Shown here in pieces: positions 25,417 through 32,982 of a stretch of 64,000 nucleotides of DNA. Source of the stretch: Chitinophaga niabensis (GTDB taxonomy: Bacteria > Bacteroidota > Bacteroidia > Chitinophagales > Chitinophagaceae); NCBI GenBank assembly GCA_017849435.1, contig JAFIGY010000012.1, forward strand, positions 310,001 through 374,000, in the 5' to 3' direction. Each line of letters starts with the position of its first letter. Position 1 is the first letter of the stretch. The notes beneath the pieces were generated by a model. It ran no database searches, had not been told where the DNA came from, and worked only from the letters and a program-made list of their open reading frames with translations. The position numbers and the translations under genes are program-made.

Positions 25417-26277
25417 TTACTTAAAATAACTTTTATACTGCAAAGGCTTTTTCCCGGTGATCAGCTTGAACATGTTGATGAAATGGGACAAGGTATTATA
25501 TCCGCACTCAAAGCAGATCTCGGTGATGTTCAGGTCTGAATTGATCAGCAATTGACAGGCATGCCCTATTCTCAGCTCTGTGAGGAAGCGAATATACGTT
25601 TTACCGGTCCGGGCTTTGAAGTAACGGCAGAAGGAAGTGGTGGTCATATGCACCATGTCCGCAGCGTCTTCCAGTGTGAGTTTATCCCGGAAATGGCACT
25701 GTGTATATTCGATGAGCTCCCTCAACCGCTGGCTGTCATGCTGCACAGCCGCGCCATTGAAACCGGGTGTGGAGAGCAACAGATAGTCTCCGCTCTCCGC
25801 GATCATATTTAACACCTGCAGCAAAGTGAGCAACCGGTTCGCATGCGTTTGTTCAGGCAGGGTTTCCATCAGATGCGCCACTTTCCTGCAGGTGGCGCTG
25901 CCTACTTTCACGCCTTGCTGCGAGAGGGAGAGGAGATGAGCGATCTTTCTCATTTCCGGGAGTGCCAGTGTAGTACAGAGGATATCCTGTTTGAACAGCA
26001 ATACGATGGCTTCGCCGGATCGCTTTTCCTCCTCGCCGATGAAAACGGTTTCATGACGGAACGAGTGCGGCAGGTTGGCGCCGATCAGTACTACATCGCC
26101 GCTCCGGAAGGGACCAATGTAATCGCCGATCAGCCATGTGCCGGAACTTTTTTTAATGAACAGTAATTCAAGTTCGGGATGATAGTGCCAGCTGTTGCGC
26201 ATGCTTTTTCCTATATCCCTTCTCACAGTAAAGGAATACTCAGGTGAAGGAGCCACTTTTTTCAGCACTGCTTTCAT
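25417..26277 (-). CDS. AraC-family regulator with N-terminal cupin domain
   Basis: The 286-aa protein has an N-terminal cupin-like sugar-binding domain (WHYHPELELLFI, GDVVLIGANLPHSF) and a C-terminal AraC double helix-turn-helix (LTLEDAADMVHMTTTSFCRYFK and ITEICFECGYNTLSHFINMFK). Such regulators usually activate carbohydrate catabolism genes. It lies 43 bases after the zinc dehydrogenase gene on the same strand as the fucosidase, so it is probably the third gene of that operon and its regulator. Confidence 0.9.
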   Translation of the reverse strand: MKAVLKKVAPSPEYSFTVRRDIGKSMRNSWHYHPELELLFIKKSSGTWLIGDYIGPFRSGDVVLIGANLPHSFRHETVFIGEEEKRSGEAIVLLFKQDILCTTLALPEMRKIAHLLSLSQQGVKVGSATCRKVAHLMETLPEQTHANRLLTLLQVLNMIAESGDYLLLSTPGFNGAAVQHDSQRLRELIEYTQCHFRDKLTLEDAADMVHMTTTSFCRYFKARTGKTYIRFLTELRIGHACQLLINSDLNITEICFECGYNTLSHFINMFKLITGKKPLQYKSYFK

Positions 26278-26320
26278 AAAATATAACGTGGTAACAGCTG
26301 CCTAAAATAATGAATTTCTC

Positions 26321-27331
26321 TCAATCCTGCACCCGGATCATTGCCTTAATGACGGGGTTGCCGGGCGTAAGCAGGGTGCTGAAGACGGCTGCTGCATTTT
26401 CCAGGTCAATATGGTGTGTAATATAGCGGGATGGATCAGTATGCCCGTTTTCAATCGCATTGATGACATATTCAAAATCTTCCCGGGTGGCGTTTCTGCT
26501 GCACAGCAGCGTGGTTTCCCGTTTATGGAGTTCCGGGTGGCTGAACCGCAGCTCTTCTTTCTGCAACCCGATCAGTACATATCTCCCACCATGTGCCAGG
26601 TAATAGATGCCTTTGTTGATGGCGGATAAATTGCCCGTTGCATCAATGACAACAGAGGGCATGTTTCCCCCGGTGATCTCCCGGAGCACATCATCGTCTT
26701 CCGGATGCAACGTGAAAGGAATATGCAGCTGGTCTTTGCAGAATTGCAGCCGCTCCCTGTTCACATCCATGGCAATAACGATACCTCCTGCCAGCCGGGC
26801 AAACTCCATGGCGGCGATGCCGATGGGGCCGGCGCCAACCACCAGCACCTGTTCTCCCGGGCGAACGGCGGCTCTGCGGATGCCGTGGGCGCTGATGGAC
26901 AAGGGTTCTACCAATGCGAGCTGATCGTCCTGCAAACTCCTGCCATGCACGAGGGAGGAAGAAGGCACCGAGATATATTCCATCATCCCGCCATCGGTAT
27001 GTACACCAAAGACCTGTATGGATACACAGCAATTGGGTTTACCCGAGCGGCAGGCGATGCACTGTCCGCAACTGAAATACGGCAGGATGGTCACGGGTTC
27101 GTTCTTCGAAAAACCGGGCGCATTGTCCGCCTCCACCAGTTCACCGGCTAATTCATGGCCGAGTATTCTCGGATAAGAGAAGAAAGGCTGTGTGCCTTCA
27201 AAGGCATGTATATCGGTACCACAAATCCCTACCCGCCGGATCTTCACAATGGCATGATCTGCCTTTAACACGGGACGCTCCAGTGATCGCTGCTCCATTT
27301 GCCCGGGAGCAGTACATACGATTGCATTCAT
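26321..27331 (-). CDS. Zinc-dependent medium-chain dehydrogenase (sugar/polyol type)
   Basis: The 336-aa MDR-family enzyme has catalytic-zinc ligands Cys37 (GICGTD) and His59-Glu60 (GHE), structural-zinc Cys88, Cys91, Cys94 and Cys102, and a Rossmann fold with VVGAGPIG for NAD(P). Close families are sorbitol, threonine and galactitol-phosphate dehydrogenases. Its start overlaps the fucosidase stop by four bases, so the substrate is probably a sugar released by that enzyme, perhaps fucose or an acid derived from it. This is inference from context. Confidence 0.9.
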   Translation of the reverse strand: MNAIVCTAPGQMEQRSLERPVLKADHAIVKIRRVGICGTDIHAFEGTQPFFSYPRILGHELAGELVEADNAPGFSKNEPVTILPYFSCGQCIACRSGKPNCCVSIQVFGVHTDGGMMEYISVPSSSLVHGRSLQDDQLALVEPLSISAHGIRRAAVRPGEQVLVVGAGPIGIAAMEFARLAGGIVIAMDVNRERLQFCKDQLHIPFTLHPEDDDVLREITGGNMPSVVIDATGNLSAINKGIYYLAHGGRYVLIGLQKEELRFSHPELHKRETTLLCSRNATREDFEYVINAIENGHTDPSRYITHHIDLENAAAVFSTLLTPGNPVIKAMIRVQD

Positions 27332-28830
27332 TTCATTTCCAGCTTTACACCAATCACTTTCCAGGAAGGCAGTTGCGCGGGTCTGCTGATCACGAGGGCG
27401 TCATCTTCCTGTTTCCATTGTACTTTATCCGGATACCCCAGCAATTTTACGGAGCTGATCTTTTTATCGTTCAGCCCGGCATTCCTGCCCAGCGACCTGA
27501 TCCGGAATTCATTCCCGGGCGTATCGAGGAAGTAGGCATACAGGTTGCGGCCTTTGACCGTGAACCGGATATCTTCCGCGGTATATTTTATTTTACCTTC
27601 GTTAAAATGTCCTGCTTTCACTGCGGCGGCGCTGGCCGGTTTCTCCCCGAATATCTTCCAGGGGCGGCTGCCGTAAATGCCTTCTCCGTTCACCGCCATC
27701 CAGCTGCCAATCTCTTCGAGTGTTTGCAGCATATCCGGCTCAAGGTCCCCTTCGGGGGTTTGTACGATGTTGATGAGCAGGTTCCCGTTCTTGCTAACGA
27801 TGTCTACCAGCATGCGAATAATATCCGTGGCGCTTTTGTAGGCCTGTCCGGTACGGTAATACCAGTCGCCGATGGAGGTATCGGTTTGCCAGGGGAACGG
27901 ACTGATACTATCCTGTACGCCTCTTTCAAGGTCCTGCACCCACATGCCGTCTGATGATTGTTTGCAGGTATAAACAGCATCAAGCCGGCCCTTATGCTGA
28001 AGGATGTTGTCGTTGTAGTAATTGGCGAGCATGCTGCGACCTGTTTCGCCGAAAGGAAGCTGACTGTCGGAATACAGCAGATCAGGATGATAGGTTTCCA
28101 CCAGTTCTTTTACAACATCGTACCATCTTTTCATCCATTCCGTATTTTTTGTCAGCCAGTTTTTATCATCCGGCGCTGCCGGTGTGTGGTAAAGGTCCGC
28201 GTAAGCGGGATCATGTCCGTCGTAGAACACGCCTTTCAGATCGCCTGCTTTATCGGCGCCGTGACTGGCCTGAAACCAGGTATAGCTGGCCGCAAGATGT
28301 TCGGATACGCCGAAACGCAGTCCCTGCTTCCGGGCAGCTTTCTGCCAAAGACCCACCACATCTTTACCCGGACCCATTTTCACAGCGTTCCATTTATGAA
28401 TGCGGGAGTTCCAGAGAAAGAAGTTGTCGTGGTGACTCGCCATACTCACAAAATAGCGGGCTCCGGCTTTTTTATACAGGGCCATTAGTTTTTCCGGATC
28501 CCATTTCTCTGCTTTCCACAAGGGGATAATGTCTTTATAACCGAATTTGGAAGGATGACCGTAATGCGCGATGTGATACTTGTAGTCCGCGCTGCCTTCT
28601 TCATACATATGCCGTGCATACCAGTCGCCCATCCGCGGTACCGCCTGCGGCCCCCAATGCGCCCATATCCCGAACTTGGCGTCCCGGAACCAGTCGGGAT
28701 AACGGTATTGTTTGAAAGATTCGTTCGAAGGCTGATAAGGTCCCTTTGTAACGGGCAATGATTGCGCGGAAAGCATGTTGCCGGAGAGCAATGCGATGAG
28801 CGCTGTCTGCAGGAAATAGTATCGTTTCAT
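27328..28830 (-). CDS. Secreted alpha-L-fucosidase (GH29)
   Basis: The 500-aa enzyme has a signal peptide ending SAQ (residue 23) and the GH29 TIM-barrel markers WFRDAKFGIWAHWGPQAVP, YFVSMASHHDNFFLW and the nucleophile strand PDLLYSDSQLP (Asp255). A C-terminal beta-sandwich follows from about residue 385. GH29 enzymes cleave terminal alpha-L-fucose from glycans with retention of configuration. It is the first gene of a leftward operon with a zinc dehydrogenase and an AraC regulator. No SusC/SusD pair is adjacent, so it is not a classical polysaccharide-utilisation locus. Confidence 0.93.
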   Translation of the reverse strand: MKRYYFLQTALIALLSGNMLSAQSLPVTKGPYQPSNESFKQYRYPDWFRDAKFGIWAHWGPQAVPRMGDWYARHMYEEGSADYKYHIAHYGHPSKFGYKDIIPLWKAEKWDPEKLMALYKKAGARYFVSMASHHDNFFLWNSRIHKWNAVKMGPGKDVVGLWQKAARKQGLRFGVSEHLAASYTWFQASHGADKAGDLKGVFYDGHDPAYADLYHTPAAPDDKNWLTKNTEWMKRWYDVVKELVETYHPDLLYSDSQLPFGETGRSMLANYYNDNILQHKGRLDAVYTCKQSSDGMWVQDLERGVQDSISPFPWQTDTSIGDWYYRTGQAYKSATDIIRMLVDIVSKNGNLLINIVQTPEGDLEPDMLQTLEEIGSWMAVNGEGIYGSRPWKIFGEKPASAAAVKAGHFNEGKIKYTAEDIRFTVKGRNLYAYFLDTPGNEFRIRSLGRNAGLNDKKISSVKLLGYPDKVQWKQEDDALVISRPAQLPSWKVIGVKLEMK

Positions 28831-28880
28831 ATGCGGATGATTCGGTATGAAAGTAGTACTATCACGAAGAATCCCCTATA

Positions 28881-28892
28881 GGCAAAATTGCC
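28881..28892. promoter_or_regulatory. Palindrome in the fucosidase promoter region
   Basis: A perfect 12-bp palindrome GGCAAAATTGCC lies in the divergent region before the fucosidase gene. On the minus strand it contains CAATTTTG, a 7/8 match to the -7 element. It may be a promoter core or an operator. A related GGCAA/TTGCC pair with a five-base loop occurs at 29358-29372 after the CMD gene. Confidence 0.35.
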
Positions 28893-29001
28893 CTTTTATT
28901 ACAGTTTATTGTCCTCAACATGCGGACTTGAATAGCTTTTTAGTGTAAATTAGAAGAAGATTCCTCTATCCCCATATATTGATCAACAAAACATTAACAC
29001 T

Positions 29002-29349
29002 ATGATGCTTGACTGGATCGCCTATCAGAAAGAAATAGCCGCCAGAACGGCGGAGATAGCCAGGGTAAATCCCGAGATCATTCGCGGATACCGCGGGCTT
29101 AGTGATGCCGGTAAGAGTACCGATCTGCTCGGACCCAAGGTCCGGGAGCTGATTGCGCTGGCAGTAGCCGTTACCCGTCAATGCGATGGTTGCATCACCA
29201 CCCATACAGATGCCGCCATCAGGCATGGGGCAACGCGTGAGGAAATTGTTGAGGCGCTGGGAGTGGCCGTGGCTGTTAATGCCGGTGCCGCCCTGGTCTA
29301 TTCCACCCGGGTCATGGATGCCTTCAGTGCCAGAACGACCGGCGGTTAA
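29002..29349 (+). CDS. Carboxymuconolactone decarboxylase / AhpD-like protein
   Basis: The 115-aa protein has the AhpD-type redox motif CDGCITTH (Cys61, Cys64, His68) and the helical CMD fold (VTRQCDGC, EEIVEALGVAVAVNAGAA). Proteins of this group act as peroxidase or disulfide reductase components, and many are uncharacterised. It is divergent from the fucosidase operon. A double ATG at 29002/29005 leaves the start uncertain by one codon. The context gives no specific partner. Confidence 0.88.
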   Translation: MMLDWIAYQKEIAARTAEIARVNPEIIRGYRGLSDAGKSTDLLGPKVRELIALAVAVTRQCDGCITTHTDAAIRHGATREEIVEALGVAVAVNAGAALVYSTRVMDAFSARTTGG

Positions 29350-29400
29350 CAGCTTTTGGCAAGAAAATTGCCTTTCCTTCATTATTAAAACTTCATAAAC

Positions 29401-29817
29401 ATGAAACACTTCGTTGTAGCAGCAGCACTGTTGTTAGCAGTAGCTCCGGCCTTTGCGCAAACGGCTCCTCCTGCCGCCCCCGCAAAACAGGCTCCGGCAA
29501 AAGCCCCAATGGTCAAAAGGCAGTTACCTCCCCCGGAAGAGAGAGCCATAAGTTATTCCAAAGAACTGAAGAACAAATTGACGCTCACCGATGACCAATA
29601 CCAGAAAGTACTGGCAGTGAACACGGAATGTATCCGCCGGAAAGATGCATTGAGAGCAAGCGGAAAAACGGATTCACAAGGGTTTAAGGAAATATCCGCT
29701 TACCGCAAGCAACAATTCCAGACGATCCTTACCCCGGAACAACAGAAAAAACTGACAGATCTGAATGCTCAGGGAGGAAAACATAAGAAAGGAGATCAGG
29801 GCGACGCGGATCACTAG
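29401..29817 (+). CDS. Small periplasmic LTxxQ (Spy/CpxP-like) protein
   Basis: The 138-aa protein has a signal peptide ending AFAQ and a Pro/Ala/Lys-rich spacer. A helical part contains two LTxxQ-type motifs (LTDDQYQKVL and LTPEQQKKL), and the C terminus is charged. This pattern resembles Spy/CpxP envelope-stress proteins, which act as periplasmic chaperones, but the similarity is only at motif level. It ends at a strong bidirectional terminator. Confidence 0.8.
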   Translation: MKHFVVAAALLLAVAPAFAQTAPPAAPAKQAPAKAPMVKRQLPPPEERAISYSKELKNKLTLTDDQYQKVLAVNTECIRRKDALRASGKTDSQGFKEISAYRKQQFQTILTPEQQKKLTDLNAQGGKHKKGDQGDADH

Positions 29818-29837
29818 CAGAACGTGACACATAAAAG

Positions 29838-29883
29838 AAAAGCATGCCTCCAAAAAGTTAAACACTTTAGGAGGCATGCTTTT
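29838..29883. terminator. Bidirectional terminator
   Basis: A 14-bp perfect inverted repeat (AAAAGCATGCCTCC and GGAGGCATGCTTTT) has A and T tracts on both sides. It serves the convergent LTxxQ protein and thioredoxin genes. Confidence 0.88.
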
Positions 29884-29885
29884 TA

Positions 29886-31106
29886 TTAATCCACAACCGT
29901 TGATGGAGTGTGTTTTTCTACGATCAGGAATTCAAGGGAAGCCTTCCGCTTGATAAAACGAAGGCCGTATTGCCGCCGTAATTCCTTTTCCAATGCCGTA
30001 AAACTGGTGACCGGTATTTTAAAGAAATCGTATCCTTTTTTATCTGACGTTTTTGATTCTACGATCACCCCGAATTGCTCTTCAATAACAACCGCAAGTT
30101 CTGCAAGCGTTGCATTCAATGCCGTAAGTTGTGTATCCGCTTTCATATTATTGAAGTATTTGCCCGCGAAGTCGCCGGAGAGGGTTTTCCCGGTTACGAT
30201 CGTTCTGTTTTTTTGTAATAGCAGCGTGTCGTCGGGGATCAGGGTATACACTGTAGTATCTATTTTCCGGGGAAAGATGTGGAGCCCTAATATAGTGGCA
30301 ATACTCCTCATCAGCCTGCTTTTTGCTTCCTTGAGATGCACTTGCGCTGCGTAGTATTCCACGGATACTTTACTGTCTGCGATATGATCGCCGGAGGGAT
30401 AGCAGATGTGGGTTTTCACGCCATCCCAAAGCGAAGCCAGGATGGTATGGAGGGATGCCTGATTGGCGAGATAGCGAACACTGTCTTCTCTGAAATCATA
30501 ATCCATGGAATATTCCATCCCGGGTATACGATCCCTGGAAACAAGGAATCTTGGCACTGGTATGGGTGGGACAGATGATGAAACAGTTGCTTTTACAGGA
30601 GGTGTGTGATCTGCCGCCTTTCCGTGTAGCAGGATTTCGTCCAGCAGGGATGGGGTGACTTCCATGCCGTGCCCTGACCAGCAAATGGTTCCTGCCTGGT
30701 TGATGATGAAAGCATGTGGGATACCGCTTACACCAAACCTACGATGGGTTTCCCCATTCAGGTCTATTAGGAATTGATGTTTCAATCCTTTTTTTTGAAC
30801 AAATTCCATTACGCCTGTCGAAGACTTATCCGTTAAAGCCAGAAACTCAAACTTGTTTCTGTACTTGTCAATGATGGCGTCGGTTTCCAGTAATCCCGCT
30901 ACGCAGGGGCCGCACCAGGTAGCCCAGAAATCGAGGATAAGGAATTTGTTATTTGGAATGACGTAATTGATAGGATAGGATTGCTGAAATGTTACAGGAG
31001 GAGCCTGTGAACCGGTTTTTAATTCGTTTTGCGCGTTTATTATTAAGGCATGGGACAGGAATGTACCGAGAAGCAGGAGGGTTCTGAACATGTAGTGTGT
31101 TTTCAT
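29886..31106 (-). CDS. TlpA-like periplasmic thioredoxin with long C-terminal extension
   Basis: The 406-aa protein has a signal peptide ending NAQ, then a TlpA/ResA thioredoxin fold with FWATWCGPC (Cys65, Cys68) and the cis-Pro loop GIPHAFI. About 220 C-terminal residues follow that are not thioredoxin. They contain a hydrophobic core ending in LRRQYGLRFIKRKASLEFLIVEK, which resembles DUF3738-type domains attached to TlpA in Sphingobacteriia and Chitinophagia; that match is tentative. The ATG at 31106 is used because the longer reading starts before the signal peptide. It probably reduces or forms disulfides in envelope proteins. Confidence 0.85.
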   Translation of the reverse strand: MKTHYMFRTLLLLGTFLSHALIINAQNELKTGSQAPPVTFQQSYPINYVIPNNKFLILDFWATWCGPCVAGLLETDAIIDKYRNKFEFLALTDKSSTGVMEFVQKKGLKHQFLIDLNGETHRRFGVSGIPHAFIINQAGTICWSGHGMEVTPSLLDEILLHGKAADHTPPVKATVSSSVPPIPVPRFLVSRDRIPGMEYSMDYDFREDSVRYLANQASLHTILASLWDGVKTHICYPSGDHIADSKVSVEYYAAQVHLKEAKSRLMRSIATILGLHIFPRKIDTTVYTLIPDDTLLLQKNRTIVTGKTLSGDFAGKYFNNMKADTQLTALNATLAELAVVIEEQFGVIVESKTSDKKGYDFFKIPVTSFTALEKELRRQYGLRFIKRKASLEFLIVEKHTPSTVVD

Positions 31107-31189
31107 GCCGCAAATGTAAATGCCTGCTGCTGCCGGTTGTCTAAAAAGGGGGCAGTATACCCGGAAAAGTGACAAAACAAACGATCACC

Positions 31190-31211
31190 GGTGTAAAAGG
31201 AAAATTACACC
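31190..31211. promoter_or_regulatory. Inverted repeat upstream of the ECF sigma gene
   Basis: GGTGTAA and TTACACC form a perfect 7-bp dyad with an eight-base A-rich spacer, about 75 bases before the sigma factor ATG. It may be an operator or a weak hairpin. No -33 element is clear nearby. Confidence 0.4.
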
Positions 31212-31284
31212 AGAGATAACATAAACTTAAAAATGCCCCTCCGATAATTCGATTATTTTGCCGGCGCATTGAAACCGGAATTTT

Positions 31285-31851
31285 ATGCAAAGTAGTGAGG
31301 AACGGCTTTTAATGGAACAGATCAGGAATGGCGATGAAAAAGCCTTTGAACGGTTTTTCAACGAGCACTGGCACCTGTTGTTCACATTTGCCCGGAAGCT
31401 CTTGAAATCATACGATGACGCGCAGGATGTGGTGCAGCTCGTTTGTATTTCGATCTGGGAAAGACGTGCGCAGCTGAACATTGAAGGTCCGTTGCAGGCA
31501 TACCTCCTTCAGGCAGTGCGCTTTCAGTCACTCAAACGCCTGAAAGAGATCATGTCCAAACCGGAGAATCTGGATTTTGTACGGGAAAATTATCTGCCCG
31601 CGTTCAATGCGATCTGGGACAAGCTGGATCAGACCGACTTCTACCGGGAACTGGATGCCCGCCTGGGCCACCTTCCTCCCAAAACACGCGAGATCTTCCT
31701 CCTGAGCCGCCGTCACCATTTTTCCATCGCTGAAATTGCGGGAAAGCTCAACCTTTCCGAGAAAACCATCCGCAACCAGCTGCATATCGCGCTGAAAGAA
31801 CTCCGCCATCATATCGCCCTGGCCATTATATTCAGCGATATCCTCTCCTGA
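31285..31851 (+). CDS. ECF RNA polymerase sigma factor (FecI/RpoE-like)
   Basis: The 188-aa protein has sigma region 2 (DEKAFERFFNEHWHLLFTFARKLLKSYDDAQDVVQ) and region 4 (LPPKTREIFLLSRRHHFSIAEIAGKLNLSEKTIRNQL) with nothing between but a short linker. This is the usual Bacteroidota ECF layout. With the FecR anti-sigma factor 80 bases downstream and the STN TonB receptor after it, it forms a cell-surface signalling cascade in which ligand binding outside releases the sigma factor. Confidence 0.93.
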   Translation: MQSSEERLLMEQIRNGDEKAFERFFNEHWHLLFTFARKLLKSYDDAQDVVQLVCISIWERRAQLNIEGPLQAYLLQAVRFQSLKRLKEIMSKPENLDFVRENYLPAFNAIWDKLDQTDFYRELDARLGHLPPKTREIFLLSRRHHFSIAEIAGKLNLSEKTIRNQLHIALKELRHHIALAIIFSDILS

Positions 31852-31931
31852 TATCAGTTAATAATTCCTTAACCTGCTTTTTCGGGACAACACCCTTCTC
31901 ATGCGGTACATATATCCAGAGGACCGCTCAC

Positions 31932-32894
31932 ATGAACATACAACAACTAAGGAGTATCATCTCCCGTTACCTCGATGGTAAGGCCGATATGAAAGAAACC
32001 CGGCTCATCGAAGAATGGAGTAATGAAGCACTGGACGAAGCCAGGCAAGTCCCGGATACGGATCAGTTTGCAGACCGCAGGAAAGCAGTGCTGCTGCAAT
32101 TACGGCAGGTAATGGAACCTGTCAGGGAAGCAAAACTGGTAAAACTCCGGAGAGCCCGTGCAATCGCTGCCGCCGGCATCGTGTTGCTGGGCGGTTCCCT
32201 CACCGCTTACCTTTACCGTTATCCCTTGCTGGATATGATCGATCCTGTGGAAGAGCAACGGGTTGTTGCACAGCAATATCAGGTGAGGGAAGTGAAGCTG
32301 CCGGACAGTTCAGTGGTGGTATTAAACGGCGGAGCGGAAATTGTTTATCCGAAAAGGTTCCGTGGGCCGGGACGTAATGTGCAGCTGAATGGGGAAGCAT
32401 TCTTCCGCATCACTGCAGATCCACAGGCGGCCTTTGTTGTACATGCTTCGCATTTGCAGGTGAAAGTACTGGGCACCTCCTTTGTGGTGGCGGATGGTCC
32501 GGATGCAGATGCGGCGCGGGTGAGCGTTAAAACAGGAAAGGTAGCCGTCAGTACGCATGACCATGGTTTTGCGACTGCGCAGTTGTCCGCCGACCAGGAA
32601 TTGATATTCAACAGAACGGATGGATCCGTACATATCGACCGGCATAAGGAAACAAATATGGGGTGGATCAACAAGCAGCTGGTATTCTCCGCATCTCCTT
32701 TATCCATTGTGATCGGGGAAATAGAAAGAACATTCAACGTACAGATCAGGCTGGCAGATCCCGCCATCGGCAAACAGTTGTTCACAGGAGCGTTTGAGGC
32801 GGAAGACAAAGTGCCGGACATCCTGAAGATCATCGCTGCTTCCTATGGATTGACCGTAGCGGAATCCGGGAAGGACGTCTTTATTATCAGGTAA
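31932..32894 (+). CDS. FecR-family anti-sigma factor
   Basis: The 320-aa protein has an N-terminal cytoplasmic segment (SRYLDGKADMKETRLIEEW), one transmembrane helix at about residues 75-93, and a periplasmic FecR domain (VKLPDSSVVVLNGGAEIVYPKRF and GEAFFRI, HVKVLGTSFVV-like segments). The C-terminal domain (FNVQIRLADPAIGKQLFTG) contacts the STN domain of the receptor. It transmits the receptor signal to the ECF sigma factor. The gene stands between them. Confidence 0.92.
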   Translation: MNIQQLRSIISRYLDGKADMKETRLIEEWSNEALDEARQVPDTDQFADRRKAVLLQLRQVMEPVREAKLVKLRRARAIAAAGIVLLGGSLTAYLYRYPLLDMIDPVEEQRVVAQQYQVREVKLPDSSVVVLNGGAEIVYPKRFRGPGRNVQLNGEAFFRITADPQAAFVVHASHLQVKVLGTSFVVADGPDADAARVSVKTGKVAVSTHDHGFATAQLSADQELIFNRTDGSVHIDRHKETNMGWINKQLVFSASPLSIVIGEIERTFNVQIRLADPAIGKQLFTGAFEAEDKVPDILKIIAASYGLTVAESGKDVFIIR

Positions 32895-32982
32895 TCAAAT
32901 CAACGACAAAGGCCCTGGCGGCAAAATCATTGTGAAACAATGGTAAGGGGCGTCGCTTTCTCAAAATAAAACAACGCAATGC

